Part shown: in pieces, positions 29,315-38,146 of the stretch
Layout of the letters: the number at the start of each line of letters is the position of its first letter
How positions within the stretch are numbered: position 1 is the first letter of the stretch
Source: Hyphomicrobiales bacterium
Lineage (GTDB): Bacteria > Pseudomonadota > Alphaproteobacteria > Rhizobiales > Rhizobiaceae
Reading direction: 5' to 3'
DNA: 64,000 nucleotides
NCBI GenBank assembly: GCA_900468535.1
Contig: UBTY01000030.1
Coordinates: 1 to 64,000, forward strand
Notes under the pieces: generated by a model
The model's database searches: none
Told to the model about the DNA's origin: nothing
Seen by the model: only the letters and a program-made list of their open reading frames with translations
Made by a program: the position numbers and the translations under genes

Positions 29315-30202
29315 ATGGCCGTCGACACATCGCCCCGTTCCTCAACCTGGACCTACGTCGAGGGAGAGTGGCTCACCGGCAATCCGCCGCTGATCGGGCC
29401 GACCTCGCACGCCATGTGGCTGGCCTCCACAGTGTTCGACGGCGCCCGCTGGTTCGATGGCATCGCGCCGGATCTCGATCTGCATTGCCAGCGCGTCAAC
29501 CGCTCGGCGATCAACATGGGCCTGAAGCCGATCAAGACCGCCGAGGAGATCGAGGCGCTGGCCTGGGAAGGCATCAAAAAGTTCGACGGCAAGACGCCTC
29601 TCTACATCAAGCCGATGTATTGGGGCGAGCATGGCTCGTCCGGTAGCGTCGTCACGGTCGACGGCGAATCCACGCGGTTCGCGCTCTGCCTGTTCGAAGC
29701 GCCGCTCGGCAACAATGCGCCGAATTCGTTGACCGTTTCGCCCTACCGCCGCCCATCGCCGGAAACCGCCATGACGGATGCCAAGACCGGTTCGCTTTAT
29801 CCGAACAGCGGCCGCGCCATCGCCGAAGCCAAAAGCCGCGGCTTCGACAACGCGCTGATGCGCGACATGACCGGCAACGTCGCCGAAACGGCCTCCTCCA
29901 ACGTCTTCATGGTCAAGGACGGCATCATCTCGACACCGATCGCCAACCGCACCTTCCTCGCCGGCATCACCCGCGCGCGCGTCATCGGTCTCCTGCGCAA
30001 AGCGGGATTCGAGGTGCGTGAAGTGACGCTGTCGGTCGACGATTTCATGAACGCCGACGAGATCTTCACATCGGGCAACTATTCCAAGGTCGTCGGCGTC
30101 AGCCGTCTCGACGGTCGGGATTTCCAGCCGGGCCCGGTCACCCGCAAGGCGTTCGAACTCTACATGGACTGGGCCTTCGGTCGCAGCGAGAGCGACAGCT
30201 AA
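29315..30202 (+). CDS. ilvE: Class IV aminotransferase, branched-chain type
   Basis: 295 residues from the ATG 7 bases after AAGGAG; upstream in-frame codons are not needed. Class IV PLP fold: Arg in VFDGARWFDG, PLP-lysine region DAKTGSLYPNSGRAIAEA, and NVAETASSNVFMV. The most likely reaction is transamination of Leu/Ile/Val, but D-amino-acid or aminodeoxychorismate-type activities share the fold. Confidence 0.82.
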   Translation: MAVDTSPRSSTWTYVEGEWLTGNPPLIGPTSHAMWLASTVFDGARWFDGIAPDLDLHCQRVNRSAINMGLKPIKTAEEIEALAWEGIKKFDGKTPLYIKPMYWGEHGSSGSVVTVDGESTRFALCLFEAPLGNNAPNSLTVSPYRRPSPETAMTDAKTGSLYPNSGRAIAEAKSRGFDNALMRDMTGNVAETASSNVFMVKDGIISTPIANRTFLAGITRARVIGLLRKAGFEVREVTLSVDDFMNADEIFTSGNYSKVVGVSRLDGRDFQPGPVTRKAFELYMDWAFGRSESDS

Positions 30203-30225
30203 GTCAGTCGCATCTGTCTGAGTGT

Positions 30226-30250
30226 AATGGTCGCGCTTGCCGCGGCCATT
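30226..30250 (+). terminator. Hairpin after the aminotransferase gene
   Basis: AATGGTCGCG/CGCGGCCATT with a CTTGC loop (one G-T pair), 24 bases after the stop. No T-run, so termination is likely but not certain. Confidence 0.45.
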
Positions 30251-30311
30251 CGGTCGGCTGTAGGGAGGAAGGCCGAGATTCCATCATTCGAACGACCGAG
30301 AAGCCCGCGTC

Positions 30312-31238
30312 ATGATCGTGCGCCCCCGTCCCAGCCTGCTCAAACTCTTCTTCATTCTCCGTGGCTCGATCATCAAGCAGGTCTTCCCGCAGATCCTGTT
30401 GACCGGCTTCCTCTCGTCGCTCGTGGTGCTCGTCCATAGCGTCTGGCCGGGCACCTTGCCGGTCTTCAGCGGCGCTCCTTTCGCGCTTCTCGGTATCGCG
30501 ATCTCCATCTTCCTCGGCTTCCGCAACAACGCCTGCTATGACCGCTGGTGGGAGGCGCGCAAGCAGTGGGGACAGATGATCTTCTCCGCACGCCACTTCG
30601 CCCGGCAGACGCTGATCATCGAAACCGCGAATGGCGAGGCAGGCGCCGAAGCGCGAAGACGTCTCGTCACACTGGTCATCGCCTTCATTCAGTCGCTGGT
30701 ACCGCACCTGCGCGCCGGCAGCGGCCGCGAAAAGGTCGAGCATCTGCTGTCGCCGGAGCTGAAGGCCCGCTATCACGCAAGCCGCACGCCGCCGGAGGCG
30801 ATCTCGCTGGAAATTGCGCGGGAGCTTGCCGATCTGCGCGCCAGGGGCATGCTAACGGACATCTCCTATCAGATCCTCGATAAGACGCTTGGAGAGTTGA
30901 CGCTGGCGCAGGTCTCCTGCGAACGCATCCGCTGGACGCCGGTGCCCTTCGGCTACACGCTGCTGCTCCACCGCACGGCGCATCTCTTCTGCCTGCTCCT
31001 GCCGTTCGGCTTCGACGATGTTCTCGGCTGGTTCATGCCCTTTGCGACGGCGCTGGTCGCCTACACCTTCTTCGGCCTCGACGCGCTGGGCGACGAACTG
31101 GAAGCGCCCTTCGGCAACCAGCCGAACGCGCTCCCGATCGGCGCCCTTGCCGATACGATCGAGATCAATTTGCGCGAAGCGCTGGGAGAGACGGATCTGC
31201 CGCCACTCCCGACGCCGGTGGACTATCTGCTGATGTAG
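30312..31238 (+). CDS. Bestrophin-family (UPF0187/YneE) anion channel
   Basis: 308 residues. The N-terminal family block is clear (KQVFPQILLTGFLSSLVVL, then SIFLGFRNNACYDRWWEAR), followed by C-terminal membrane segments LLLHRTAHLFCLLLPFGF and WFMPFATALVAYTFFGLDALG. Bacterial bestrophins form pentameric ion channels in the inner membrane. The ribosome site is weak. Converges with the MFS gene, 4 bases between stops. Confidence 0.87.
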   Translation: MIVRPRPSLLKLFFILRGSIIKQVFPQILLTGFLSSLVVLVHSVWPGTLPVFSGAPFALLGIAISIFLGFRNNACYDRWWEARKQWGQMIFSARHFARQTLIIETANGEAGAEARRRLVTLVIAFIQSLVPHLRAGSGREKVEHLLSPELKARYHASRTPPEAISLEIARELADLRARGMLTDISYQILDKTLGELTLAQVSCERIRWTPVPFGYTLLLHRTAHLFCLLLPFGFDDVLGWFMPFATALVAYTFFGLDALGDELEAPFGNQPNALPIGALADTIEINLREALGETDLPPLPTPVDYLLM

Positions 31239-31242
31239 GCGT

Positions 31243-32466
31243 CTAGGCCTCTTTCGGTCGCACAAGCCACGCATAGGCGGCGCCGGCGATCAACAGCACG
31301 CAGGTCCCGAGAAACACCGCCCGCATGCCGATATGGCCGCCGATGAAGCCGCCGAGGACAGGGCCGGCGACCTGGCCGACATATTGCGAGGAGACGGACA
31401 GGCCGAGGATACTGCCGGCCGCGCTGTCGGGCACGCTATGCCGAATGACCGCCGAAATGCAGGGCAGGAGCCCGCCCAGCGCGATCCCCATCAGGAAGCG
31501 CAGGATGATCAGCTGCCAGGAGCTGGTCACGAATGCCTGCGGGATCAAAAGCACGCCGGCAACGCCGAGTGCGCCCGCTATAACAGGCCAGTGACCGATC
31601 CGGTCGGCAAGCTTGCCGAGGCGCGAGGCCGACAGGATGCTGCCGAGGGCTGCGGCCGACATGACAACGCCTGCAATCATCGTTACCCTGCCGGGATCTT
31701 CCGCCAGCTGCGCAACATAGACGGTGATGATCGGCTCGATCGACATGTTGGCGAGCATCAGCAGCATGCCGGTTGCGAGCATCGCGATGACGGGACGCTT
31801 GTCCGGGATCGAAGCCCAGCCGCCGGTCGCCTTCGCCGCCTGCTTGCGGGCAGGCGACTTCTCTTCCTTGATCAGGAAGGTGGTTGCAAGAAACGCCAGG
31901 AAGATCATCGCGCCGGCCGCAAGGAACGTGTTGCGGATGCCGATCAGCGGCGGCAGCGCGCCGCCGATCAGCGGGCCGACCAGATTGCCGGCCATGATAC
32001 CCGACGCGAGCACGCCGAGCGCCCAGGCGGACCGATCCTTCGGCGTCTGGGTCGCGACCAGCACCATCGAGCCGGACGAATAGCCGCCGGCCAGCCCAAC
32101 AAACAGGCGGAGCGCCACCAGCTGCCAGACATTGTCGGCCATGCCCATCAGCGAGATTGCGACGGTCATGCCGGCGCTCGCCCGCACCAGCATCAGCTTG
32201 CGCCCATAGATGTCACCGAGGCGGCCCCAGAGCGGCGCCACGAAGGCCGCGGCGAGAAAGGTCGCCCCGTAGGCGATGCCCGACCACTGGACGATCGCCA
32301 CATGGTCGCTGACGCCGAGTTCCTCGACATAGAGCGGCAGAAACGGGAGCAGCAGCGTCATCGCGACGATCGTCGTGAAGGAGCCGAGCAGCGAAATGAC
32401 CAGATTGCGCTTCCAGTAGATCGAGCCGCTATCGGCGACGGCGGCGTCCCATTTGGTATCGGTCAT
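31243..32466 (-). CDS. MFS efflux transporter (12-TM type)
   Basis: 407 residues with about 12 membrane helices, motif A GRLGDIYGRKLML after TM2 and a conserved GNLVGPLIGGALPPLIG motif-C region of drug:H+ antiporters. Closest in look to the MdtG/DHA1 group; the substrate is unknown. Its start overlaps the stop of the upstream PEBP gene (ATGA), so both are co-translated. Confidence 0.88.
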   Translation of the reverse strand: MTDTKWDAAVADSGSIYWKRNLVISLLGSFTTIVAMTLLLPFLPLYVEELGVSDHVAIVQWSGIAYGATFLAAAFVAPLWGRLGDIYGRKLMLVRASAGMTVAISLMGMADNVWQLVALRLFVGLAGGYSSGSMVLVATQTPKDRSAWALGVLASGIMAGNLVGPLIGGALPPLIGIRNTFLAAGAMIFLAFLATTFLIKEEKSPARKQAAKATGGWASIPDKRPVIAMLATGMLLMLANMSIEPIITVYVAQLAEDPGRVTMIAGVVMSAAALGSILSASRLGKLADRIGHWPVIAGALGVAGVLLIPQAFVTSSWQLIILRFLMGIALGGLLPCISAVIRHSVPDSAAGSILGLSVSSQYVGQVAGPVLGGFIGGHIGMRAVFLGTCVLLIAGAAYAWLVRPKEA

Positions 32467-33140
32467 TTCGTGGCCTTTGCATTGATCGTATAGGTCAGTT
32501 CAGCCGCGCCGGAGGCAAGGACATGTCCCTTCGCGGCAGCAAGGAAATCGGCGCGGGTGAAGGCGTCGGGAAGCGCGAGCCTGTCGGTATCGAGCGCATA
32601 GACCGTTACTCGGTAGCGGTGGATGCGCAGGTCGTTCCAGGGCGGGCACGCGCCCATATAGCCCCCATGAGGCCCATCCTTCAAGAAGGCCGCGAAACCG
32701 TTCTGCCCACGCCGGCCGTGCTCGGTCGTCTCGAGCGCAAGACCACCTGCCGGCATGCCGTCGCCATCCGCGCCCTCGGCAAGTTCCGTGAGCGATGCAG
32801 GGATGTCGGCAAGGATCCAATGCGTGAATTCCATGCGCGGCATATCGGTGTCGATCTCTGTCCCTTCCTTGTTCAGCAACGAAAGATCTGCTGGAACGTC
32901 GGGGTCGGTCATCGCAAGGCCGTAGGAGCGGGTTCCAGCTGGACCTTTCGTCCAGGAAAGGGCAGGGCTCTTGTTGCTGCCCGCCGCAGCTTTCCCGCCG
33001 GCCGCGATGCACGATGCGTTCTCGGCAGGAAGCGTACCGCCAGGCCCGCTGTCGTGGAACGTTACCGTCATGTCGGCGGCCAAGAGAGGCGTGGAGAAAG
33101 ACAGGATGGTGGCGGCTGCTGCAATGGTTCTGATACGCAT
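32463..33140 (-). CDS. YbhB/YbcL-family (PEBP, Raf kinase inhibitor-like) periplasmic protein
   Basis: 225 residues with signal peptide MRIRTIAAAATILSFSTPLLA. The PEBP ligand pocket is visible: NKSPALSWTKGPAGTRSYGLAMTDPD..., EFTHWILADIP and GYMGACPPW with RYRVTVYALD. Bacterial family members have no settled function. Translationally coupled with the MFS exporter downstream, an unusual pair. Confidence 0.88.
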   Translation of the reverse strand: MRIRTIAAAATILSFSTPLLAADMTVTFHDSGPGGTLPAENASCIAAGGKAAAGSNKSPALSWTKGPAGTRSYGLAMTDPDVPADLSLLNKEGTEIDTDMPRMEFTHWILADIPASLTELAEGADGDGMPAGGLALETTEHGRRGQNGFAAFLKDGPHGGYMGACPPWNDLRIHRYRVTVYALDTDRLALPDAFTRADFLAAAKGHVLASGAAELTYTINAKATK

Positions 33141-33228
33141 GAGTTCGTCCTCTCGTTCGATGGACGAGCTCTAGCAATCTCGATGCACGACTGACGTACC
33201 GAAACGCTCAAAAAGCGGCCATACGCGC

Positions 33229-34068
33229 TCAAACCTCAGCGACTTGCTTTTCGGGCGCACCGGACCGCATGCGCTCGGCAAATCGGCGTGGGGATCGATA
33301 TCCTGTCGCAAGAGCAGCCTCGCGAAGGGAGACGCCATCGTCTGCGAGCATGGCGGTTGCAAGCTCTACCCGGACCTCTGTGAGCAGCGTGCGCAGTGAA
33401 GTCTCTTCACCTGCAAGCCGACGTCTCAATGTGGCGTTGCTGGTCCCCAGTTCGGCAGCGATCATGTCGGCGGTCCAGGCTCTGTCCGGTTGCCAGCGAA
33501 CGAGCCCGCGAACGGCGTCTCCCGTCGTCTGCGCCTTGAAGGGCAAGGCGCCACGCATGCCAAGAACCATCAGTACTTCGATCACTCGATGTTCGATCAG
33601 CGCGGCAGGCAGGTTGCCGGCAACAATACCTTCGCCTGCGTGGTGGATGGCGCTTGAAAGAGCCGCGTCGAGCGGCAGATCGAGCGACCCGCTCTTGCGA
33701 CGTGGCGGAAAGGCGCGGCTGGCGCGCGCAACCAACTCGTCCGGGAAATCGATGAAGATCGCGCGGTAGACACCTGTTGCAGGGTCCGGATCGTTGACCA
33801 CGTCGCCGCGCCAGCCGCCGGGCAGGACAAGCACGGTGCCGGCCGCAAAGCGCAGCTGCCGGCCCATCGTCACGACTTCCTTCGAACCTTCCACGATCAC
33901 GACAATCGAAGCGCGCGGAAAGGAACAGCCGGCGATGCGTTCGCGCTCGCGGGTGACGAAGGAAAACAGTGCCGACGCACGCAAGGCGCCGTCCGGCAGT
34001 GCGGAAGGACGATTGTCCCGGGCCGCCAGTTTCAGCAGCCGCTCCAGTATGTGTTCGACGTCGGACAT
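33229..34068 (-). CDS. AraC-family transcriptional regulator
   Basis: 279 residues: an N-terminal cupin-like ligand domain (AGCSFPRASIVVIVEGSKEV...FAAGTVLVLPGGWRGDV) and a C-terminal double helix-turn-helix (about 185-275) with WTADMIAAELGTSNATLRRRL and SLREAALATGYRSPRRFAERM. It is upstream of and in line with the PEBP-MFS pair and divergent from the NTF2-like gene; either could be its target. Confidence 0.85.
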   Translation of the reverse strand: MSDVEHILERLLKLAARDNRPSALPDGALRASALFSFVTRERERIAGCSFPRASIVVIVEGSKEVVTMGRQLRFAAGTVLVLPGGWRGDVVNDPDPATGVYRAIFIDFPDELVARASRAFPPRRKSGSLDLPLDAALSSAIHHAGEGIVAGNLPAALIEHRVIEVLMVLGMRGALPFKAQTTGDAVRGLVRWQPDRAWTADMIAAELGTSNATLRRRLAGEETSLRTLLTEVRVELATAMLADDGVSLREAALATGYRSPRRFAERMRSGAPEKQVAEV

Positions 34069-34202
34069 TGGTGGCTCGCGGTTGGTTCGACAGCGATCCT
34101 AGCAATCGCCGTCGATATTCCAAGCCGTCCGCCACCGCGCAGGACTATTCTGCTGGTCTTTTGCGCCTGCGACCACACCTTACCGCCAGGAGGAGACGCA
34201 GG

Positions 34203-34550
34203 ATGACCGATGAAGCCGACACCATGCGCGAGAGGACCGTGCGTGCCCTCTACGCCGCCTATATCGATGGCCGCAAGGATATCGTCGCGGCCATGCTGGC
34301 GGAGGACTTCACCTTTTCCAGCCCGCGCGACGACCATATCGGCCGCGACGCCTATTTCGACAGGTGTTGGCCGAAGCCGCCGCCATTCGAGCGCATGGAG
34401 ATCGAATATCTCGGGCTTGCGGAGGATCAGGCGGTGGTGCGCTATCGTGCGATCAAGCGCGGCGGCGGAGCGTTTCGCAACATGGAAACGCTTCGCTTCA
34501 AGGGAGATAAGGTCACGGCAGTCGAAGTCTATTCCGGGCGCGAAGCCTGA
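34203..34550 (+). CDS. NTF2-like/SnoaL-type small protein
   Basis: 115 residues, ATG shortly after AGGAGGAG. Typical NTF2 cone fold pattern: helix RERTVRALYAAYIDGRKD, then LAEDFTFSSP, then strands YLGLAEDQAVVRYRAIKRGG and TAVEVYSGREA. Such proteins bind or isomerise small molecules; this one is unassigned. Converges with the membrane-protein gene, 4 bases between stops. Confidence 0.78.
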   Translation: MTDEADTMRERTVRALYAAYIDGRKDIVAAMLAEDFTFSSPRDDHIGRDAYFDRCWPKPPPFERMEIEYLGLAEDQAVVRYRAIKRGGGAFRNMETLRFKGDKVTAVEVYSGREA

Positions 34551-34554
34551 GGCC

Positions 34555-35058
34555 TCAGCCGACCGCGCGTCGCGCCTGGCGGCGCGAGACGATGAAGGCC
34601 TGCGCAAGGCTGCCTGCCGCAAACAGGACGACCCATGCCAGCAGCGCCGCCTTCACCGGCGGTGAGTCCGGACCGTTGCCGATCGGGTGCGAGGGCGGCA
34701 GCCGCGACAGCGTTTCGTTGATGCCGGGAACCAAGAGCAGGAAGTAGGTGAAGGAGAAGCCCAGGTTCCTGAGATAGGGGATCAGCCGGCCGAGAAAGCC
34801 AAGCTTCGGCAGGACGAGACAGATGGCGGAAACGACAAGCACGATGATGGCAAGCGCATGCCCGGCGTTGAAGCCGCCGGTGGACGAGAGGCCGAAGGCG
34901 CTGATCGCGGAAAGCGCCAGCGTCGCGAGATAGAGCTTGCCGACTGATGTCTCCGGCCGGATCGCCCGATACCTGGCGAAGCTGTAGAGCCCGGCAACGG
35001 CGGGAATGATGCTGATGGCGGTGTGGATTTCTCCAAGAAGCGAAAGCGGATTGGCCAT
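34555..35058 (-). CDS. Integral membrane protein of unknown function, TetR-controlled
   Basis: 167 residues with about five hydrophobic helices (about 9-27, 40-58, 65-84, 97-112, 134-156) and a basic C-terminus RRQARRAVG. No family assigned. A 19-bp sequence identical to one before the neighbouring TetR gene lies 21 bases upstream of its start, so it is very likely the regulator's target. Confidence 0.7.
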   Translation of the reverse strand: MANPLSLLGEIHTAISIIPAVAGLYSFARYRAIRPETSVGKLYLATLALSAISAFGLSSTGGFNAGHALAIIVLVVSAICLVLPKLGFLGRLIPYLRNLGFSFTYFLLLVPGINETLSRLPPSHPIGNGPDSPPVKAALLAWVVLFAAGSLAQAFIVSRRQARRAVG

Positions 35059-35078
35059 GTCGAATGCTCCTGTTTGGA

Positions 35079-35094
35079 CCGACTAGTTGGTCGG
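35079..35094. promoter_or_regulatory. TetR operator upstream of the membrane-protein gene
   Basis: CCGACTAGTTGGTCGG, arms CCGAC/GTCGG, inside a 19-base block identical to that at 35724-35742. The copy count, symmetry and position before both genes mark it as the TetR binding site. Confidence 0.75.
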
Positions 35095-35134
35095 GAATTC
35101 GGTTGAAAAAATGCGATGCCTAGTGATCTCCGGC

Positions 35135-35710
35135 CTAGCCGGTGAGCCGCTGCAGTGCCGCCTGGGTGATGCTGGAAAACAGATCCGCATCGCCGCCGGC
35201 AACACGGGCGGCGAGCATTGCGCCATGTACGCTGGCGACGAGCAGCCGCGCACTCTTTTCGGCATTGTCGGGGCTCTTCAGCGCGCCGCTTTGTAATCCT
35301 TCGTCGATGAAGACTGTGAGGCGGTCGATCAGTTCGTCGAAATGCGCCTTCACCTGTTCTGCGACCTCGGGCGGCAGGCTCGGCAATTCGGCCGCGAGCA
35401 GGGCGGCGATACAGAAGGGCGCGTTGTTGTCGCGGATGCATTGCTCCCAGAAGCCGACATAGGCGGCAAGCCGCATGTCGGCCTGCGTGACCTGCGCCGC
35501 CATCGCTCCCATTCCATCCGCCGTCGCCTGCCGATATCGGGCGATCACGGCAACGGCCAGATCCGCCTTGCCGGGAAAGTGATGATGGATCGTCGCCTTG
35601 CCGACGCCCACCTCGGCGGCGATGTCGGCATAGCTGAAGGCGTTGTAGCCCCGCGTTACGATCAGGGATTGGGCGCTGTCGAGGATGCGAGAGTAGGTAT
35701 CGGTTGCCAT
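35135..35710 (-). CDS. TetR-family transcriptional repressor
   Basis: 191 residues. N-terminal helix-turn-helix RILDSAQSLIVTRGYNAFSYADIAAEVGVGKATIHHHFPGKADL (split here: helix 2 FSYADIAAEVG, recognition VGKATIHHHF). The C-terminal half is a TetR_C type ligand domain. It lies upstream of the membrane-protein gene on the same strand, and both promoters carry the same palindrome, so it likely represses itself and that gene until a ligand binds. Confidence 0.88.
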   Translation of the reverse strand: MATDTYSRILDSAQSLIVTRGYNAFSYADIAAEVGVGKATIHHHFPGKADLAVAVIARYRQATADGMGAMAAQVTQADMRLAAYVGFWEQCIRDNNAPFCIAALLAAELPSLPPEVAEQVKAHFDELIDRLTVFIDEGLQSGALKSPDNAEKSARLLVASVHGAMLAARVAGGDADLFSSITQAALQRLTG

Positions 35711-35724
35711 GATGACCGTCTCTA

Positions 35725-35740
35725 CCGACTAGTTGGTCGG
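35725..35740. promoter_or_regulatory. TetR operator upstream of the tetR gene
   Basis: A second copy of CCGACTAGTTGGTCGG, 15 bases before the TetR start codon, implying autorepression. Confidence 0.75.
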
Positions 35741-35775
35741 GAGTCAACGAAACGACAAACGGCTCTCGGAGATGT

Positions 35776-35812
35776 GATCTCGGGCACGAAGGATCGCGCC
35801 CGAGATCTTTTT
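35776..35812 (+). terminator. Strong hairpin with T-run between the TetR and coiled-coil genes
   Basis: GATCTCGGGC/GCCCGAGATC (10-bp stem, 12-base loop) followed by TTTTT on the plus strand. Both neighbouring genes are on the minus strand, so for them it acts without a U-run. It may stop the coiled-coil transcript or end an antisense RNA. Confidence 0.5.
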
Positions 35813-35896
35813 GGGAAATACCTTAGGTAAGCGCCATGGCTGAGCGGGGGCCGCGTCGGTCACGATCCGGCCGAGACGCGCGACGGCACCCTTCGC

Positions 35897-37387
35897 TTAT
35901 TCCGCCGGCGTCAGCCTGGGATCGACAAGATCGCCGGAGAGGCGGAGCGACTTTTCGGAAATGTCGATCATCGGCGTGAAGGTGGCGGCCGGCATGCGCG
36001 GCTCCTCGGCCCGTTCGCTTGACGACAGCGGGCCCGGGCGTTCGCTGCGGGCGACCTCGAGCTGTCCCGTCAGGATCGCGCGCTCGGCGCGCAGCTGGCG
36101 GATTTCGGACTTGGCGATCTCGAGGCTCGTGCGCAGCTGGCCGATTTCGTGCCGGTCCGAATCCATCCGCGTGTCCATGTCGCGGCGGAGCGCGTCGGCA
36201 TCGCGGTCGCGCTGAAGCCGCAGGCTGTCGGTCTCGCGCAGCTTGAGCGTCAGTTCGTTCGACTGGCTCGCAAGTTCGCGACGCGCCGCTTCGCTTTCCG
36301 CGCCTGATGTCCGCGCGCGCTGCAGCTCTTCATTCAGCCGCTCGGTCCGGGAAAGCGATGTCGAGAGTTCGGAGCGAACCCGCTTCAGTTCGGCGCGCGC
36401 AGCCTGCAGTTCCTCGTCGGTGATCCGGTTGCGGCCGTTGGCGGTGACCAGCAGCTTTTCGACCAGCTCGGCCTTCGAGCCGATTGCCTCGTGCTTGGTT
36501 GTCAGGTGGGCGATCTCGAGCGCCGAGGATGCCTGCAGCGTTTCGAATTCCATTTCGAGCCGCTTGTGGCGTTCTTCGAACAGCGCGAGATCCTGCTTCA
36601 GGCTCGCCGTCGTCATCTGCAGATTGCGGACGAGCGCTTCCTGTTCCATCAGGCTGCTTTTCAGCTGGCTGCGCTCTTCGTTGAGGCGGGCCATCTCGCG
36701 GGCCTGGACGCCGTTTTCGCGGCGCGAGGTCTCGATCAGCAGCTGGTGGGCGGTCGTTTCACCGTCGAGCTTCTCGCGTGTGCTCGCCAGTTCGCGGCTG
36801 CGCTGATCCAGCTCCAGCTGCGTCCGCTTCAGCAGGGCGGATGCCTCATCGAACTGGATGGCGCGATCGCTGAGCTCACGTTCCGCGTCGAGCAACCGGG
36901 TCTCGACGATGGTGAACTCTTCGCAGGTCACACCGTGAACGCCCTGCAGCTTGTTCAGCTCGTCGCGCAAAGCCTCGGTTTCGGAGCGCAGCTGGCTGTT
37001 GTCGTTGCGGAAGTCCTTGTTCTCGCCGCTCAGTCGCGCATTGTCCTGATCGGCCTTCTGGCGGGCATTGCTCTCATATTCGAGAAGCGAGCTGATCCGC
37101 GCGCATTCGGCGCGCAGCGCACCGGTCTCGGTCAGGGACTGGCTGTGCGTTCCGAGCAGGCTCGACACGCGCTGCTGCAGGGAGGCGATGCTGGACATCA
37201 GATCCTCCGACGTCCGCTGGCTTTCTTCCAACGCCGATCCGAAGGCAGAGAATTCGTTGACATCGGCAACGCTATAGCGAAGCGGTTCGCCGCCGGTCGA
37301 CCGTTGCTCGGTTATCGATGTCGGCCGGTAACCGGCTGTCGGCTGCGGCCGACCGTCTTCTCCGCGACGAAAAAAGCTCATGACCAT
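35897..37387 (-). CDS. Long coiled-coil protein (structural/cytoskeletal type)
   Basis: About 496 residues from the ATG at 37387 (37381 also possible). After a short disordered head (SFFRRGEDGRPQPTAGYRP) nearly the whole protein (about 65-455) is heptad-patterned coiled coil rich in Glu, Arg, Leu and Ser, with no membrane segment, then a disordered tail ending DPRLTPAE. It resembles filament- or polarity-type coiled-coil proteins of polar-growing rhizobia, but no specific homologue is recognised. Confidence 0.7.
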   Translation of the reverse strand: MVMSFFRRGEDGRPQPTAGYRPTSITEQRSTGGEPLRYSVADVNEFSAFGSALEESQRTSEDLMSSIASLQQRVSSLLGTHSQSLTETGALRAECARISSLLEYESNARQKADQDNARLSGENKDFRNDNSQLRSETEALRDELNKLQGVHGVTCEEFTIVETRLLDAERELSDRAIQFDEASALLKRTQLELDQRSRELASTREKLDGETTAHQLLIETSRRENGVQAREMARLNEERSQLKSSLMEQEALVRNLQMTTASLKQDLALFEERHKRLEMEFETLQASSALEIAHLTTKHEAIGSKAELVEKLLVTANGRNRITDEELQAARAELKRVRSELSTSLSRTERLNEELQRARTSGAESEAARRELASQSNELTLKLRETDSLRLQRDRDADALRRDMDTRMDSDRHEIGQLRTSLEIAKSEIRQLRAERAILTGQLEVARSERPGPLSSSERAEEPRMPAATFTPMIDISEKSLRLSGDLVDPRLTPAE

Positions 37388-37619
37388 GACTCGTGCCCCA
37401 AAAGTACTGTCAAAAAACGCCGGTGAAATATGGACTTCAGCTAAATAAGCGAATTGTCGAAAATTGTGCCGATTCCTCAAACCCGTACTGCGGGTTGCAT
37501 CTAGAAACGCCTATGTATGGCTGTCAAAATACGGCAGATGACAATCAACAGGGTTGTTGGGGGTGCTGTCGTTTGGGCTGGTTTCTGTGGGATTTGTGCA
37601 ACAGGCCATTTCTGGCCGG

Positions 37620-37949
37620 TCACTCCTCCGGCAGGAACCGGATTTGTTCCGTATTGAGCTCGCTGCCAAGCTCCACGTCTTTCGTCCGCTTGTCGAAGAT
37701 GCAGAAGTAACTGACGAAGCCGTTGGCGCCCTTCGGCTTGCCGGTAACGAGCGCGACGCCGAAGTGCTCGCTGCCGAAAGGGTCGACGATCGCGTGCGGG
37801 AATTCGATCGCGGCTCGTGCTGCGATTTCGCACTTGCCCTGAACTTCCGTGGCGAATTCCTGCCAGGCGTCCCCCGACGATGCGTGCGCTGAAAAGGCGC
37901 CGGCGAACGAAGCGAAAAGGATGCCGTAACGGATCGTCCAATCTGGCAT
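37620..37949 (-). CDS. Secreted hypothetical protein
   Basis: 109 residues from the ATG in MPDWTIRYGILFASFAGAFSAHA, a signal peptide, preceded by GGGGG with 7-base spacing. The mature part has Cys in QGKCEIAAR and SYFCIFDKRT, possibly a disulfide, and ends IRFLPEE. Family not recognised; likely a small periplasmic protein. Confidence 0.65.
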   Translation of the reverse strand: MPDWTIRYGILFASFAGAFSAHASSGDAWQEFATEVQGKCEIAARAAIEFPHAIVDPFGSEHFGVALVTGKPKGANGFVSYFCIFDKRTKDVELGSELNTEQIRFLPEE

Positions 37950-38146
37950 GATCAACCCCCATCTTCTCATTCGCGCCGCCGGTGCATCATCGTTGATTTG
38001 CGCCTTGGATGCCAAGCCCTTAGCCGAGGCAAATTTTCCTCCGCGCCCGCCTTTTTTGATATTTCTCCGGTTGCCTCACAGGGCTTGCGCTCCTATGTTC
38101 CCGCTCACCTGCCGATCACGCAAACTATTGCTAACAGGAGACGACA

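Noticed and set aside
31333-32493. 386-codon plus-strand frame opposite the MFS gene
   Set aside because: Its product is a run of Asp, Arg, His and Gln without structure; the minus-strand frame is a clear transporter.
35342-35830. Plus-strand frame opposite TetR that ends past the hairpin at 35776-35812
   Set aside because: No ribosome site or domain; TetR on the other strand accounts for the coding signal.
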